Positions 47,406 to 56,439 of a stretch of DNA of 64,000 nt are shown one piece after another. Origin of the DNA: Actinoplanes sichuanensis (GTDB taxonomy: Bacteria > Actinomycetota > Actinomycetes > Mycobacteriales > Micromonosporaceae). The stretch lies in NCBI RefSeq assembly GCF_033097365.1, contig NZ_AP028461.1, forward strand, positions 124,001-188,000. The letters are read 5' to 3'. The notes under the pieces are model-generated. The model saw only the letters and a program-made list of their open reading frames with translations. It was not told the origin of the DNA and ran no database searches. A program made the translations under genes and the position numbers. How positions within the stretch are numbered: the first letter of the stretch is position 1; each line of letters starts with the position of its first letter.

Positions 47406-48301
47406 TGGGCGCGCGAGCCCGGTCCGGGGTGCTCGCCGCACTACTGCTGTCCGGCGCCGTCGTGTTCCCCGGATTCGGGACGATCGACGGCGGCGGGCAG
47501 CTTCGCTTCCCCGGGTTCGGGACGATCGACGGCGGCGGGCAGCATCGCGAACACGAGCGGATCACCCGGGCCGCGCTCGCCTGCACCGCCGACGACAGCC
47601 CCGGCGACTGTCTGCGGCCGCGCTCGATCGACCAGCTCGCCGGGCACGGCAACGGCTTCGGCGCGGTCGGGGCCCCGGACCGTACCGAGGTGGCGGTGCC
47701 GGCCGCGCACTGCGACGACGCCGACTACCTCACCGGCGACTACCCGCAGACCCGCGACGACGCGACGGTCCACCTCACCGACTGCGTCGAGCACCTGCGC
47801 GGCCGGTTCCGGGAGGCGGTCGAACGCGCCGACGAACTCGTCGACGGGCACGGCCGGATCGTGGCCGCCGAAGTGAACCTGGACGGTGACTGCGCCTTCG
47901 ACACGACCCGCGAGGAACGCGCCATGTGCACCACACTGGAAAGCCTGGGCCGGGCGCTGCACGGGGTGCAGGACTTCTATTCGCACAGCTCGTGGGCCGA
48001 CGAGCCGGATCCGACCCGCCCGATCGGCCCGGCCAATCCGCGGGGCCGGGTACTGAACAACTTCCAGAAGGCCGTCACCGCAGCCGTCATCGAGACCCGT
48101 CACCAGTGGGCGGCCTTCGGCGATCAACTGCGGCGGGAGTACGGCCCACGCCGCGCCGCGACGATGACCTGCGCCCTGACCCGAGACGACCCGGCTGACG
48201 ACTGCGCGCGCTCCGGCCGTACCATCGCCGCCCCGGTCCTGTTCGTGCTCTTGATCCTGGCCTCGACGGCGCTCCGAGGCCGTCGGCGTCGGCGGCCGTG
48301 A
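47405..48301 (+). CDS. Secreted CinY/HetC-like protein of the phospholipase C/P1-nuclease-like superfamily
   Basis: The product is 298 residues with a signal peptide at the N-terminus and one C-terminal hydrophobic helix followed by RGRRRRRP, which suggests membrane anchoring. The motif LGRALHGVQDFYSHSSWAD is characteristic of zinc-binding phospholipase C/P1-nuclease-like helical proteins, including HetC and CinY-type proteins; the histidines could bind metal. Just after the signal peptide a 14-residue unit is exactly tandem-duplicated. Coupled to the membrane protein upstream. Confidence 0.65.
   Translation: MGARARSGVLAALLLSGAVVFPGFGTIDGGGQLRFPGFGTIDGGGQHREHERITRAALACTADDSPGDCLRPRSIDQLAGHGNGFGAVGAPDRTEVAVPAAHCDDADYLTGDYPQTRDDATVHLTDCVEHLRGRFREAVERADELVDGHGRIVAAEVNLDGDCAFDTTREERAMCTTLESLGRALHGVQDFYSHSSWADEPDPTRPIGPANPRGRVLNNFQKAVTAAVIETRHQWAAFGDQLRREYGPRRAATMTCALTRDDPADDCARSGRTIAAPVLFVLLILASTALRGRRRRRP
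47465..47548 (+). repeat. 42-bp in-frame tandem duplication
   Basis: Two copies (47465-47506 and 47507-47548) encode FPGFGTIDGGGQLR and FPGFGTIDGGGQHR; the DNA differs at only two or three positions, which implies a recent event. Confidence 0.85.
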
Positions 48302-48395
48302 CCGGCCCGATCATCGCGACGGTTCCGCGATAGCATCCACGCAGTGGTGCCGGCCGACTACGGTACCGACTGATCTCGGTGCCGAAAGGACCGCC

Positions 48396-49037
48396 TTGCC
48401 GAGGAACACGAACACCGACGAGCACCTGGACCTGCTGGAACGCCGATTGCAGCAGGCACTCGATCTGGTGCGGGACGCCAAGCGGACCGAGCAGACCGCG
48501 ACCCGGTGGATGGGGACCTCGGCGGAGATCGGCAGCCTTCTCGCCGCGAGCCGCGACGCTCTCAGCGGAGTGCGGCAGGAACTGTTGGGTGGTGCCCGGA
48601 CCGCCGTGCTCGGCTACCTGCGCCAACGGGTCGGGCAGCCGGTGACACCGGGCGAGTTGGAGGGCGTCTCCGGTATCGAGGAATGGACCCGCCGGCTGCG
48701 CGAGTTGCGGGGTGTCGGCTGGGAGATCGACGCTCTGGGCAACGGGCCGGGCCGGTCGTACCGGTTGCGAGCCGACCGGCTCGACGAATCGGTCGTCGAC
48801 GACGACAAGCTGATCGCCCAGATCACCGGCGTCAAACCGAAGGACCGACTCATCGAGTTCCTCGTCAACGTGGCGCCCTGGCCGGTGGCCGCCGTCCGGC
48901 TGGAACGGGTGGCGCGGACCGCCTCGTGGCGGTCCGACCTGCAGGAACTGATCGACGAGGGCTGGCTGATCCAGACCCACGAGGACGACTCGGACATCCC
49001 GCCCGGCTTCTACCGCCTCGCCCGACTGGAGGACTGA
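48396..49037 (+). CDS. Winged-helix accessory protein of the defence island
   Basis: The product is 213 residues from TTG at 48396 (GAAAGGA 5 nt upstream). An N-terminal coiled-coil-like helix is followed by a winged-helix domain (VGQPVTPGELEGVSGIEEWTRRLRELRGVGWEI) of a kind often fused or linked to restriction and HNH enzymes, and a second helical domain. It has no visible catalytic motif. Its stop is 4 bp before the GHKL-helicase gene, so the two surely form an operon; it probably gives DNA recognition or regulation. Confidence 0.7.
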   Translation: MPRNTNTDEHLDLLERRLQQALDLVRDAKRTEQTATRWMGTSAEIGSLLAASRDALSGVRQELLGGARTAVLGYLRQRVGQPVTPGELEGVSGIEEWTRRLRELRGVGWEIDALGNGPGRSYRLRADRLDESVVDDDKLIAQITGVKPKDRLIEFLVNVAPWPVAAVRLERVARTASWRSDLQELIDEGWLIQTHEDDSDIPPGFYRLARLED

Positions 49038-49041
49038 GCCG

Positions 49042-52000
49042 ATGTCGGCACCCGTCGACTGGCTGGGCTCCGACAGTGCCGTGGCCCGCCGGGTCACCGG
49101 GCTGTCGGAACAATGCCTGCGGGCCTACGTCGCACACCCCGGCCTGGTCGAGGAACACGCCAACATCGAGCGGTCGATCACCCAGGGCGGGTACGGACGA
49201 CGCCAGCTCTACGAACTCATCCAGAACGGCGCCGACGAACTACAACGCGAACCGGGCGGCGGCATCCATGTCGTGTTGACGCCGAGCGCGTTGTACTGCG
49301 CCAACCGGGGCACCCCGATCACCGCGGAGGGCGCCGAGACGATCCTCGCCTCGCACCTGTCCCGCAAACGGGGCACCGAGATCGGTCGATTCGGTCTCGG
49401 CTTCAAGTCGGTGCTGTCGATCTCCGACCGCCCCGCGCTGTTCAGTCGCAGCGGCTCCTTCGGCTGGGACCGGCGCTACGCCGAGCAGACCATCCGGGCC
49501 CGCACCGCGACGACGGCACCCACCCCGGTGCTCCGGGTCGCCCGGCTGCTCGACGCCGACGCCGAACGCGCCGCCGACGCCGTACTGGACGATCTGATGT
49601 CCTGGGCGACCACGGTGATCCGACTGCCGCTGCTCGACGGACACGTCGAACGCCTCGCCCAGGACATCCGCACCTTCCCCAGCGACTTCGTGATCTTCTC
49701 GCCGCACATCGGCCGGCTGGAACTCGACGACCGCAGCGGCCCGGAACGTCACCGGCGGATCGTCACCGTCAGCGGCCACGGCATGGACCGCACCGTCACC
49801 GAGCAGAACGACGACGTCCAGCGGACCGTCGTGTGGAAGGTCTTCGAACGGATCCACACCCCGAGCCGGGAGGCCCGCCGCGACGCCGGCGAGTTCCACG
49901 ACCGCGACCGGATCCCGCTGTCCTGGGCGGTGCCGATCTCCGGGGCGCACGGCAGCGGCGCGTTCTGGGCGTTCTTCCCGACCACCTACGAGACGACCCT
50001 CAGCGGCGTGCTCAACGCACCGTGGAAGACCAATGAGGATCGGCAGAACCTCCTCAAGGACAACAGGTTCAACGACGAGATCATGGCCGCGGCGGCCGAG
50101 CTGATCGTCGACTCGCTCCCGTACCTCAGTTCCGCGGAGGACCCGGCCCGGCACCTGCTGTATCTCACCGCCCGCGGGCGGGAGGCCCGCAACTGGGCCG
50201 ACAAGGAACTCAGCACCGCGGTGTACCGGCTCGCCGCGACCCGACCGAGCCTGCCCGACCAGACCGGCCGGCTGCGCCCGCCCGCCGAGGTGCGGCTGCA
50301 CCCACCCCGGATGGATCCGGCGTGGCTGGAACTCTGGCGCTCGGTGCCGGACCGGCCCGACGAGTGGTGTCACCACAGCGTCGAGGAGACCACCCGACGC
50401 TCGCGGGCCGAGCTCATCCTGGCCGGCGCGGCCCGCGGCGCCACGAAACCGCGGGTCTGGCTGGAGAGCGCCCTCACCGGCCGATCCGTGGCGGGGTCGG
50501 CGACGGCGTTGCGGATCGTGGCCGGCATGCTCGCCGCCGGCCACGCCGCCCTGGCCGAGGCACGTGCCGCGCGCATCGTGCTCACCGCCGGCAACGGCCT
50601 GGCGGCCCTCGACGATCAGGTGTTCCGTCGCACACCGGGGGAGCCCGAGGTCGAGGACCTCGTCTACGTCGACCGTCGACTCGACGACGACCCCGAGCTG
50701 GAGGAGATCCTAACCGCCCTGGGCGTGCACGAGGCCGACGCCGGCGGTCGGCTGATGTCCCTGCTGCAGAGCGGCCTCGACCGGCTCGACGACGCCGGTT
50801 GGCAGTCGTTCTGGTCGCTCACCCGCCGGATCGCCCCGACCGTGGTGCGTGACCTCCTCACCGCCGCGGACGCCACCGCCGAGGTGCGCGTGCGTACCGG
50901 CGCCGGCCGGTTCACCACCGTCCGCGACTGCATGCTTCCCGGCCGGGTGGTTCCGGCCGATGCGCCGATCGCCGTGGACATCGACTTCCACCGTGACGAC
51001 GTGGCGTTGTTGAGTCTGCTCGGCGCCTCCGACGTACCGACGGCCGCGGTCGATCCGACCCGGGACGCCTGGTTCACGCAGTACCGCCGCGACATGGTCA
51101 CCGACTTCTACGCCGCCCTCCCGGTCCAGATGAGTCGCCCCAACGAGCGCGGCATCAAGGTCACCGGGCCGCCGCCCGCCGGTCCACTGGGCGTCCTCGG
51201 CGAGCTCACCCCACAGCAGGTGGCCCTCTTCCTGCGGCACCTCCCGATCGAGGGTGTCGTGACGACCTGGCGGGCCTGGGCCGTCACCCGCGTCGACCGG
51301 AGCGTGCAGATCCGCTCACCATTGGTGTGGGCGATCCGCCGGTACGGCTACCTGCCGACGGCGTGGGGACCGTTACCCGTCGGCGAGTGTCTGAGCCCGA
51401 CGTTCACCGGTGGTCGCGCGACGCTGCCGGTGGCCGAGATCGATCCGGGTCTGGCCACGGCGCTGCAACTGCCCACCGAGGCGGGAGAGATCGGCGCCGT
51501 CAGATGGCGGCGCATCCTCCGGCACGCCGAGAACGATCTGGACATCGAACCACTCGCCGAGGTGTACGCGGCCGCCAGCGCATACCTGCCGGCGCCGGCC
51601 CGGATCCGGTGCCTTCGCGACGGCGCCACGATCTTCACGGCACCGGGCGAGGTTGCCGTCGCGGTCGGCGCCACGCAATCGAGACGCCTCGCCGACCAGG
51701 GCATCCCCACCCTGCCGGCCTCGGCGGACGCGGCCCGGCAGCTGAGATCGGCATGGGGGCTGTCCGCTCTCGACGACGTGCTGACCACCGAGGTGCGGGC
51801 CGTCGCCGTGGGGGAGCCGGAATCGCTGGAGGAGATGTTCCCCCGCCTACGCTTCCTGCCCGGTCGGCCGCTGCAGGGCGTCGATCTGGTCGTCTGCAGC
51901 GAGCTCGAGGAACTGATCAGCGGCCCGAACGGCCGCCGCGCCCAACCCGCGACGACGCTGCGGGCCGGTGACGTCCTCTACAGCCGGGCCCCGTTCGACG

Positions 52001-53685
52001 ACCTCACCCTGCTCCAGCGACTCCGGGCACAGGCCAGGCTCGAGCTCACCGACGAACAGTGCCGCCAGATCGTCGCCCACCGCGAACAGGCGCGCCGAGA
52101 CTCCCGGCTGTCCCGGGTCCGGGACCAGGCCGACGACACCGACCGGCTGGTGGCCCTGCTCGGCGCGGCGACGCTGCGCACGCGGCTACCGGAACCCGTC
52201 CTGGACGCCGTCGCCCGCTCCGAAGGACCGTTGACCGACCGCGCGATCGGCAGCCTCGCCCTCGACGTCTTCGGCACCACCGCCCTGCGGGAATACCGCG
52301 GCGAACTGCAGCGCCTCGGATTCGACGTGCCCGAGCACTGGGCCGGCAGCCATCGTGCGCGACAGTTCGTCACCGACCTCGGCTTTCCCGCCACGTTCGC
52401 CGGGGAACGACACCTCACACTCGAGGCCTCGGTCGTGGTGGACGGGCCCGCCCACTTCCCGCCGCTACACGACTACCAGGAGCGGATGGTCCAGCGGATC
52501 CGGTCGGTCGTCACCGCCCGACCCCCACGACGAGGCATGCTGTGCCTGCCGACCGGCGCCGGAAAGACCCGCACCGCACTGCAGGCGCTGATCGAATCCA
52601 TGCGGGCCGGCGAACTTCGCCGATCCACCCCGATCCTGTGGATCGCGCAGTCCGAGGAACTGTGCGAACAGGCGGTACAGAGCTGGCAGTCGGCCTGGCG
52701 CAGTCTCGGCGGCAACGCCTCGCTGACGATCAGCAGACTCTGGTCACGCAACGAGGCCGATCCGGTCGCCACCGGCTTCCATCTCGTCGTGGCGACCGAC
52801 GCCAAACTCGCCTCCGTCGTCGACGATGACGACTACGCCTGGATCCGAGAGAGCCAGTGCGTCCTCATCGACGAGGCACACACCTCGCTGAGCAGCCGGT
52901 ACACCGCGGTCCTGGCCTCGCTGGGCATCACCCCGCACCGCACCCGATGCCCGATGATCGGACTGACCGCCACACCCTTCATCGGCTCCAACGCCGCCGA
53001 GACCGAACGCCTGACCAACAGGTACCAGAAGAACCGGCTCGACTTCACCGCCGAGGGAGTCGAGATCCTCGGCGAACGCCCGTACCTGACCCTGCAGAAC
53101 GACGGCATCCTCGCCCGCGTCGAACATCGCGAGCTGCCCGGCGCGACACTGCACCTCTCCGAGCAGGAACACGCCGACGCCAGCACCTATCGCCGCCTGC
53201 CGGACAGCGCCGAGATGCGACTGGCCGCCGACCGCGACCGTACCGCCATGCTGGTCAAGGAGATCGCCGCCCTGCCCGAGGACTGGCCCGTCCTGGTCTT
53301 CGCGACGTCCGTCGAACACGCCTACGTGCTGTCGGCGCTGCTGAACAGGCGTGGGGTCCGGTCGGCGACGGTCACCGGCTCGACCGACCCCGGCCTGCGG
53401 CGACAGAGCGTCCGCCGCTTCCGGGAGGGTGAGATCCGGGTCCTGACCAACTACAACGTCCTGACCCAGGGATTCGACGCACCGGCCACCCGCGCCATCG
53501 TGGTCGCCCGACCCACCTACAGCGCGAACGTGTACCAGCAGATGATCGGTCGAGGGCTACGCGGTCCCCGCAACCGTGGCAAACCGGAGTGCCTCGTACT
53601 CGACGTGGCCGACAACATCACCCACTTCGGAGCCGAGCCGGCCTTCCGTGACTTCGAATACCTGTGGAAGCCGGGCGGCCGCTAG
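49042..53685 (+). CDS. Sacsin-like GHKL ATPase fused to DEAD/DEAH-box helicase
   Basis: The product is 1547 residues. Residues about 30-300 form a sacsin-type GHKL ATP-binding domain (N-box YELIQNGADE, G1-like ANRGTPIT, G2 IGRFGLGFKSVLSI). About 850 residues of unrecognised sequence follow. From about 1140 a superfamily 2 helicase has Walker A LPTGAGKT, DEAH in LIDEAHTSL, TATPF, LTNYNVLTQGFDAPA and motif VI MIGRGLRGPRNRG. Fusing a GHKL switch to a translocase resembles some uncharacterised defence proteins. With its winged-helix partner it may be a two-gene anti-phage unit. It ends 10 bp before the convergent NaeI-like gene. Confidence 0.82.
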   Translation: MSAPVDWLGSDSAVARRVTGLSEQCLRAYVAHPGLVEEHANIERSITQGGYGRRQLYELIQNGADELQREPGGGIHVVLTPSALYCANRGTPITAEGAETILASHLSRKRGTEIGRFGLGFKSVLSISDRPALFSRSGSFGWDRRYAEQTIRARTATTAPTPVLRVARLLDADAERAADAVLDDLMSWATTVIRLPLLDGHVERLAQDIRTFPSDFVIFSPHIGRLELDDRSGPERHRRIVTVSGHGMDRTVTEQNDDVQRTVVWKVFERIHTPSREARRDAGEFHDRDRIPLSWAVPISGAHGSGAFWAFFPTTYETTLSGVLNAPWKTNEDRQNLLKDNRFNDEIMAAAAELIVDSLPYLSSAEDPARHLLYLTARGREARNWADKELSTAVYRLAATRPSLPDQTGRLRPPAEVRLHPPRMDPAWLELWRSVPDRPDEWCHHSVEETTRRSRAELILAGAARGATKPRVWLESALTGRSVAGSATALRIVAGMLAAGHAALAEARAARIVLTAGNGLAALDDQVFRRTPGEPEVEDLVYVDRRLDDDPELEEILTALGVHEADAGGRLMSLLQSGLDRLDDAGWQSFWSLTRRIAPTVVRDLLTAADATAEVRVRTGAGRFTTVRDCMLPGRVVPADAPIAVDIDFHRDDVALLSLLGASDVPTAAVDPTRDAWFTQYRRDMVTDFYAALPVQMSRPNERGIKVTGPPPAGPLGVLGELTPQQVALFLRHLPIEGVVTTWRAWAVTRVDRSVQIRSPLVWAIRRYGYLPTAWGPLPVGECLSPTFTGGRATLPVAEIDPGLATALQLPTEAGEIGAVRWRRILRHAENDLDIEPLAEVYAAASAYLPAPARIRCLRDGATIFTAPGEVAVAVGATQSRRLADQGIPTLPASADAARQLRSAWGLSALDDVLTTEVRAVAVGEPESLEEMFPRLRFLPGRPLQGVDLVVCSELEELISGPNGRRAQPATTLRAGDVLYSRAPFDDLTLLQRLRAQARLELTDEQCRQIVAHREQARRDSRLSRVRDQADDTDRLVALLGAATLRTRLPEPVLDAVARSEGPLTDRAIGSLALDVFGTTALREYRGELQRLGFDVPEHWAGSHRARQFVTDLGFPATFAGERHLTLEASVVVDGPAHFPPLHDYQERMVQRIRSVVTARPPRRGMLCLPTGAGKTRTALQALIESMRAGELRRSTPILWIAQSEELCEQAVQSWQSAWRSLGGNASLTISRLWSRNEADPVATGFHLVVATDAKLASVVDDDDYAWIRESQCVLIDEAHTSLSSRYTAVLASLGITPHRTRCPMIGLTATPFIGSNAAETERLTNRYQKNRLDFTAEGVEILGERPYLTLQNDGILARVEHRELPGATLHLSEQEHADASTYRRLPDSAEMRLAADRDRTAMLVKEIAALPEDWPVLVFATSVEHAYVLSALLNRRGVRSATVTGSTDPGLRRQSVRRFREGEIRVLTNYNVLTQGFDAPATRAIVVARPTYSANVYQQMIGRGLRGPRNRGKPECLVLDVADNITHFGAEPAFRDFEYLWKPGGR

Positions 53686-53695
53686 ACGACCCGGA

Positions 53696-54787
53696 TCACC
53701 CGTTGTTGCCCTGGCTGGGCAGGGTCGGGGCGGCGACCACCGGATCGCCGGCACGGGCGCGTCGCCACCGCCCTCCGTCGATCTCGGTGTGCGGCTCGGG
53801 ATCCGCCGGGAGCCAAGGGCTCAGACGGACACTCACGAAACGACCCAGCGTCGGGGCGGGCAGCCCGAGTTCCTCGGCCATCCGCGGATGCGGCGCGTAG
53901 TGACCGAAGATCACGATCCCCTCCGACTGCAGTCGCCGTCGGGCGTCGCGGACCCGTTTGGCGCTGTCGACCTGCTGGGCGGCGGTGAGCACGGTGGCCC
54001 GGTTGATCAGCTCACCGGTCAACTCCCGGAACAGGTTGGTCACCGCCGTCTGGCCGTGCGTGGCGTAGGCGATGAGCTCGAGTTTCCGTGGATCCCCGAT
54101 GTGCAGGAGAGTGTTCTTGACCAGGTCGACACCGGGGTGGATCCAGAGGATGCGATCACGGCCGCTGTCGTTCAACCGGCGCTTGCCGTCCCGCTGCCGG
54201 CCCGGCGGCCGCAGCACCGCCTCGCTGATCCGGACCAGTCCGGCGGCCCAACGGGCGGTGTACTCGTTGGCCCAGACGACGAGCGCGATCTTGTCGCCAC
54301 GGCTGTACATCTCCTGGGGTATCTCCCAGTCGTACAGGTTCAGCGACCACTTGCAGTCGACGTCGACCCCGGCGATCCGGTAGTCGAGTTCCTCGCCGTC
54401 CTGGAAACCGAACTCCCGCTGCAGCCAGATCTCGACGAGCGTACCGACGTGGGTCTTCTCGGTCTTCAACAGCTGGGTGTAATCCCACCGGCCGGTGCGC
54501 TGACCGTCATAGATCTGGTCGAGGGCCTCCCGAATCGCGTAGCCCATCCGAACACCGGCCGGGTCCTCCGCCAGGATCGCGGAGCGCACCGCCCAGATCT
54601 CGGGGTCCGCCTCACGCGTCGGCGGTTCGGCGCCGGTGTGCGAATCCCACGGACCCGTCGCCGAACGTGGCATGCCGGTCTGCGACGGGCGAGCCGGCAG
54701 CACCCGGGTCCGGTGCTCGCGAAGCGTTCGGGGCGCCCATGCCCAGTCTCCGTGGTCGCCGAACAGATCACCCTGAACCATCGACAC
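53696..54787 (-). CDS. NaeI-like type II restriction endonuclease
   Basis: The product is 363 residues (361 if ATG at 54781 is the start). The catalytic residues of NaeI, remembered as E70, D86, D95 and K97, are matched here by E119, D135, D144 and K146, with the same 16/9/2 spacing (LVEIW...ELDYRIAGVDVDCKW). The N-terminus is about 49 residues longer. NaeI recognises GCCGGC and needs a second effector site; the same specificity here is inferred only. The gene follows the methyltransferase by 36 bp on the same strand. Confidence 0.87.
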   Translation of the reverse strand: MSMVQGDLFGDHGDWAWAPRTLREHRTRVLPARPSQTGMPRSATGPWDSHTGAEPPTREADPEIWAVRSAILAEDPAGVRMGYAIREALDQIYDGQRTGRWDYTQLLKTEKTHVGTLVEIWLQREFGFQDGEELDYRIAGVDVDCKWSLNLYDWEIPQEMYSRGDKIALVVWANEYTARWAAGLVRISEAVLRPPGRQRDGKRRLNDSGRDRILWIHPGVDLVKNTLLHIGDPRKLELIAYATHGQTAVTNLFRELTGELINRATVLTAAQQVDSAKRVRDARRRLQSEGIVIFGHYAPHPRMAEELGLPAPTLGRFVSVRLSPWLPADPEPHTEIDGGRWRRARAGDPVVAAPTLPSQGNNG

Positions 54788-54823
54788 GTCGGCAGCTTGG
54801 CAGAGCGGGTGAGCCCTGTCGAG

Positions 54824-55930
54824 TCAGTTCAGATATCCCTTGAGGTGCTTGGCGATGGCCGCCGCGAGACCGGACGGGACGGCGTTACCGATCTGCTTGG
54901 CGATCTCCGTCTTCGAACCACACCACAGGTAGTCCTTCGGGAAATCCTGCAGCAGCGAGGCCTCGTAGTGGGTGATCACCCGGTTGACCCGACGATCGGG
55001 ATGATCGGCGTCCCACTGCGGATGCAGATACTGGCCCTTCTCCGGCTTGAAGAACTCGGTACGGATGGTCAACGACGGTGCGTCCCACCGCATCCGACCC
55101 ATGACGTCGGTCGTACCGGTCTTCTTCTCCCGCCAGCACCGCGACAGCAGATGATCCGGCAGATTGAAACGGCCCCCGCCGGGCGGGATGTGGTCATACC
55201 GCTCCAACGACATCGCCGTCGGCTGCCTGCCGAAGTGGATGTCGTTCGCCTTGAACTCGCCACGGATCCGCTGCCCGAAATACTCCGTCATCGAGTCCGG
55301 CAGCTCGGTCGTGGTGGGGTGCGGATCGATCCAGGAGATCCGGCTGCGCACCGTCTCCCACGGCCGCAGGTCACCGGTCGGAACCTTGGCGTGCGTCGGT
55401 TGCGGCAGGGGGATCTCGCCGATGCGGGAACCGATCACGATCGTCCGCGGCCGACGCTGCGCGACACCGTAATCGGCGGCCAGCAGTACGCCGTACGAGA
55501 GCTGGTAATCCTTGATCATCCCGTGGTCGGCCTCCTCCAGCAGCAGCTGGAACTCCGACGCCCGGGAGAACCGCTCGACGTTCTCGATGACGAACACCTG
55601 CGGACGCGCGTGCACCACGAACCGCAGATACTCCTTCCACAGCTTGTTGCGCGGGTCGTCGACGTCCTTGCTACCCAGGTTCGAGAAGCCCTGGCACGGC
55701 GGACCGCCGATGATCACCTGCGCCTGCGGGATCTGCTCGTCGGGGATGAGTGTGATGTCGCCCCAATGGGTGTGTGACTCACCGAAGTTCGCCGCGTAGG
55801 TGGCGGCGGCCGCGAGATCCCACTCCACGGACATCACCGGGCGAAAGTCCTCACGGCGGAATCCGACGGTCATACCGCCACATCCGGCGAACAGGTCGAT
55901 CATGCTCAGGCGGTCACTCACCCGCGACAT
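54824..55930 (-). CDS. C5-cytosine DNA methyltransferase of the restriction-modification set
   Basis: The product is 368 residues from ATG at 55930 (GGGGG 6 nt upstream). Motif I DLFAGCGGMTVGF, motif IV GGPPCQGFS with catalytic C79, motif VI ENV (116-118), motif VIII QRRPR and motif X GNAVPSGLAAAIA are all present, with a target-recognition region of ordinary size. It should protect host DNA from the adjacent NaeI-like enzyme. A 44-bp gap separates it from the divergent Vsr gene, so the promoters probably overlap. Confidence 0.94.
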   Translation of the reverse strand: MSRVSDRLSMIDLFAGCGGMTVGFRREDFRPVMSVEWDLAAAATYAANFGESHTHWGDITLIPDEQIPQAQVIIGGPPCQGFSNLGSKDVDDPRNKLWKEYLRFVVHARPQVFVIENVERFSRASEFQLLLEEADHGMIKDYQLSYGVLLAADYGVAQRRPRTIVIGSRIGEIPLPQPTHAKVPTGDLRPWETVRSRISWIDPHPTTTELPDSMTEYFGQRIRGEFKANDIHFGRQPTAMSLERYDHIPPGGGRFNLPDHLLSRCWREKKTGTTDVMGRMRWDAPSLTIRTEFFKPEKGQYLHPQWDADHPDRRVNRVITHYEASLLQDFPKDYLWCGSKTEIAKQIGNAVPSGLAAAIAKHLKGYLN

Positions 55931-55974
55931 GTTAGTCCCCCCTGGTCTTTGAGCAAGGCTGCCACACGGGTGAG

Positions 55975-56433
55975 ATGGAACGCATGTCCGAAAGCTCGTG
56001 GGCGTCGTCGGCCGGTGTCCGGAAGTCGATGCAGGCCAATACCGGCCGTGACACCAAGCCGGAACTCGCGCTGCGTCGCGCGGTGCACTCCCGGGGCCTG
56101 CGATATTTCGTCAACCGACGCCCGATCAAGGCCGTCCGTCGTACCGCCGACCTGGTGTTCCCCCGCATCCGGCTGGCGGTCTTCCTCGACGGCTGCTTCT
56201 GGCACGGCTGTCCGACTCATCACACCGTCGCCAAGACGAACGCCGCCTTCTGGGCCGACAAGGTCGCCACGAACCGACGCCGGGACCTGGAGACCAACAC
56301 CAAGCTCACCGAGGCGGGGTGGACCGTCGTGCGGATCTGGGAACACGAGGCGATCGAGCAGGCCGCCGACCGGATCGTCGAATCGGTCGCCGACCTGCGT
56401 CGAGTCCCGTCACCACCGGACCGCGCCGACTGA
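55975..56433 (+). CDS. vsr: Very-short-patch-repair (Vsr) mismatch endonuclease
   Basis: The product is 152 residues. Family motifs are clear: NTGRDTKPELALRRAVHSRGLRY, RTADLVFPRIRLAVFLDGCFWHGCP, and W..KVATNRRRDLETNTKLTEAGW. Vsr nicks beside T in T:G mismatches made by deamination of 5-methylcytosine, so it counters the mutation load caused by the neighbouring methyltransferase. ATG at 55987 is an alternative start. Convergent with the DUF6339-like gene. Confidence 0.93.
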   Translation: MERMSESSWASSAGVRKSMQANTGRDTKPELALRRAVHSRGLRYFVNRRPIKAVRRTADLVFPRIRLAVFLDGCFWHGCPTHHTVAKTNAAFWADKVATNRRRDLETNTKLTEAGWTVVRIWEHEAIEQAADRIVESVADLRRVPSPPDRAD

Positions 56434-56439
56434 ACCCGG

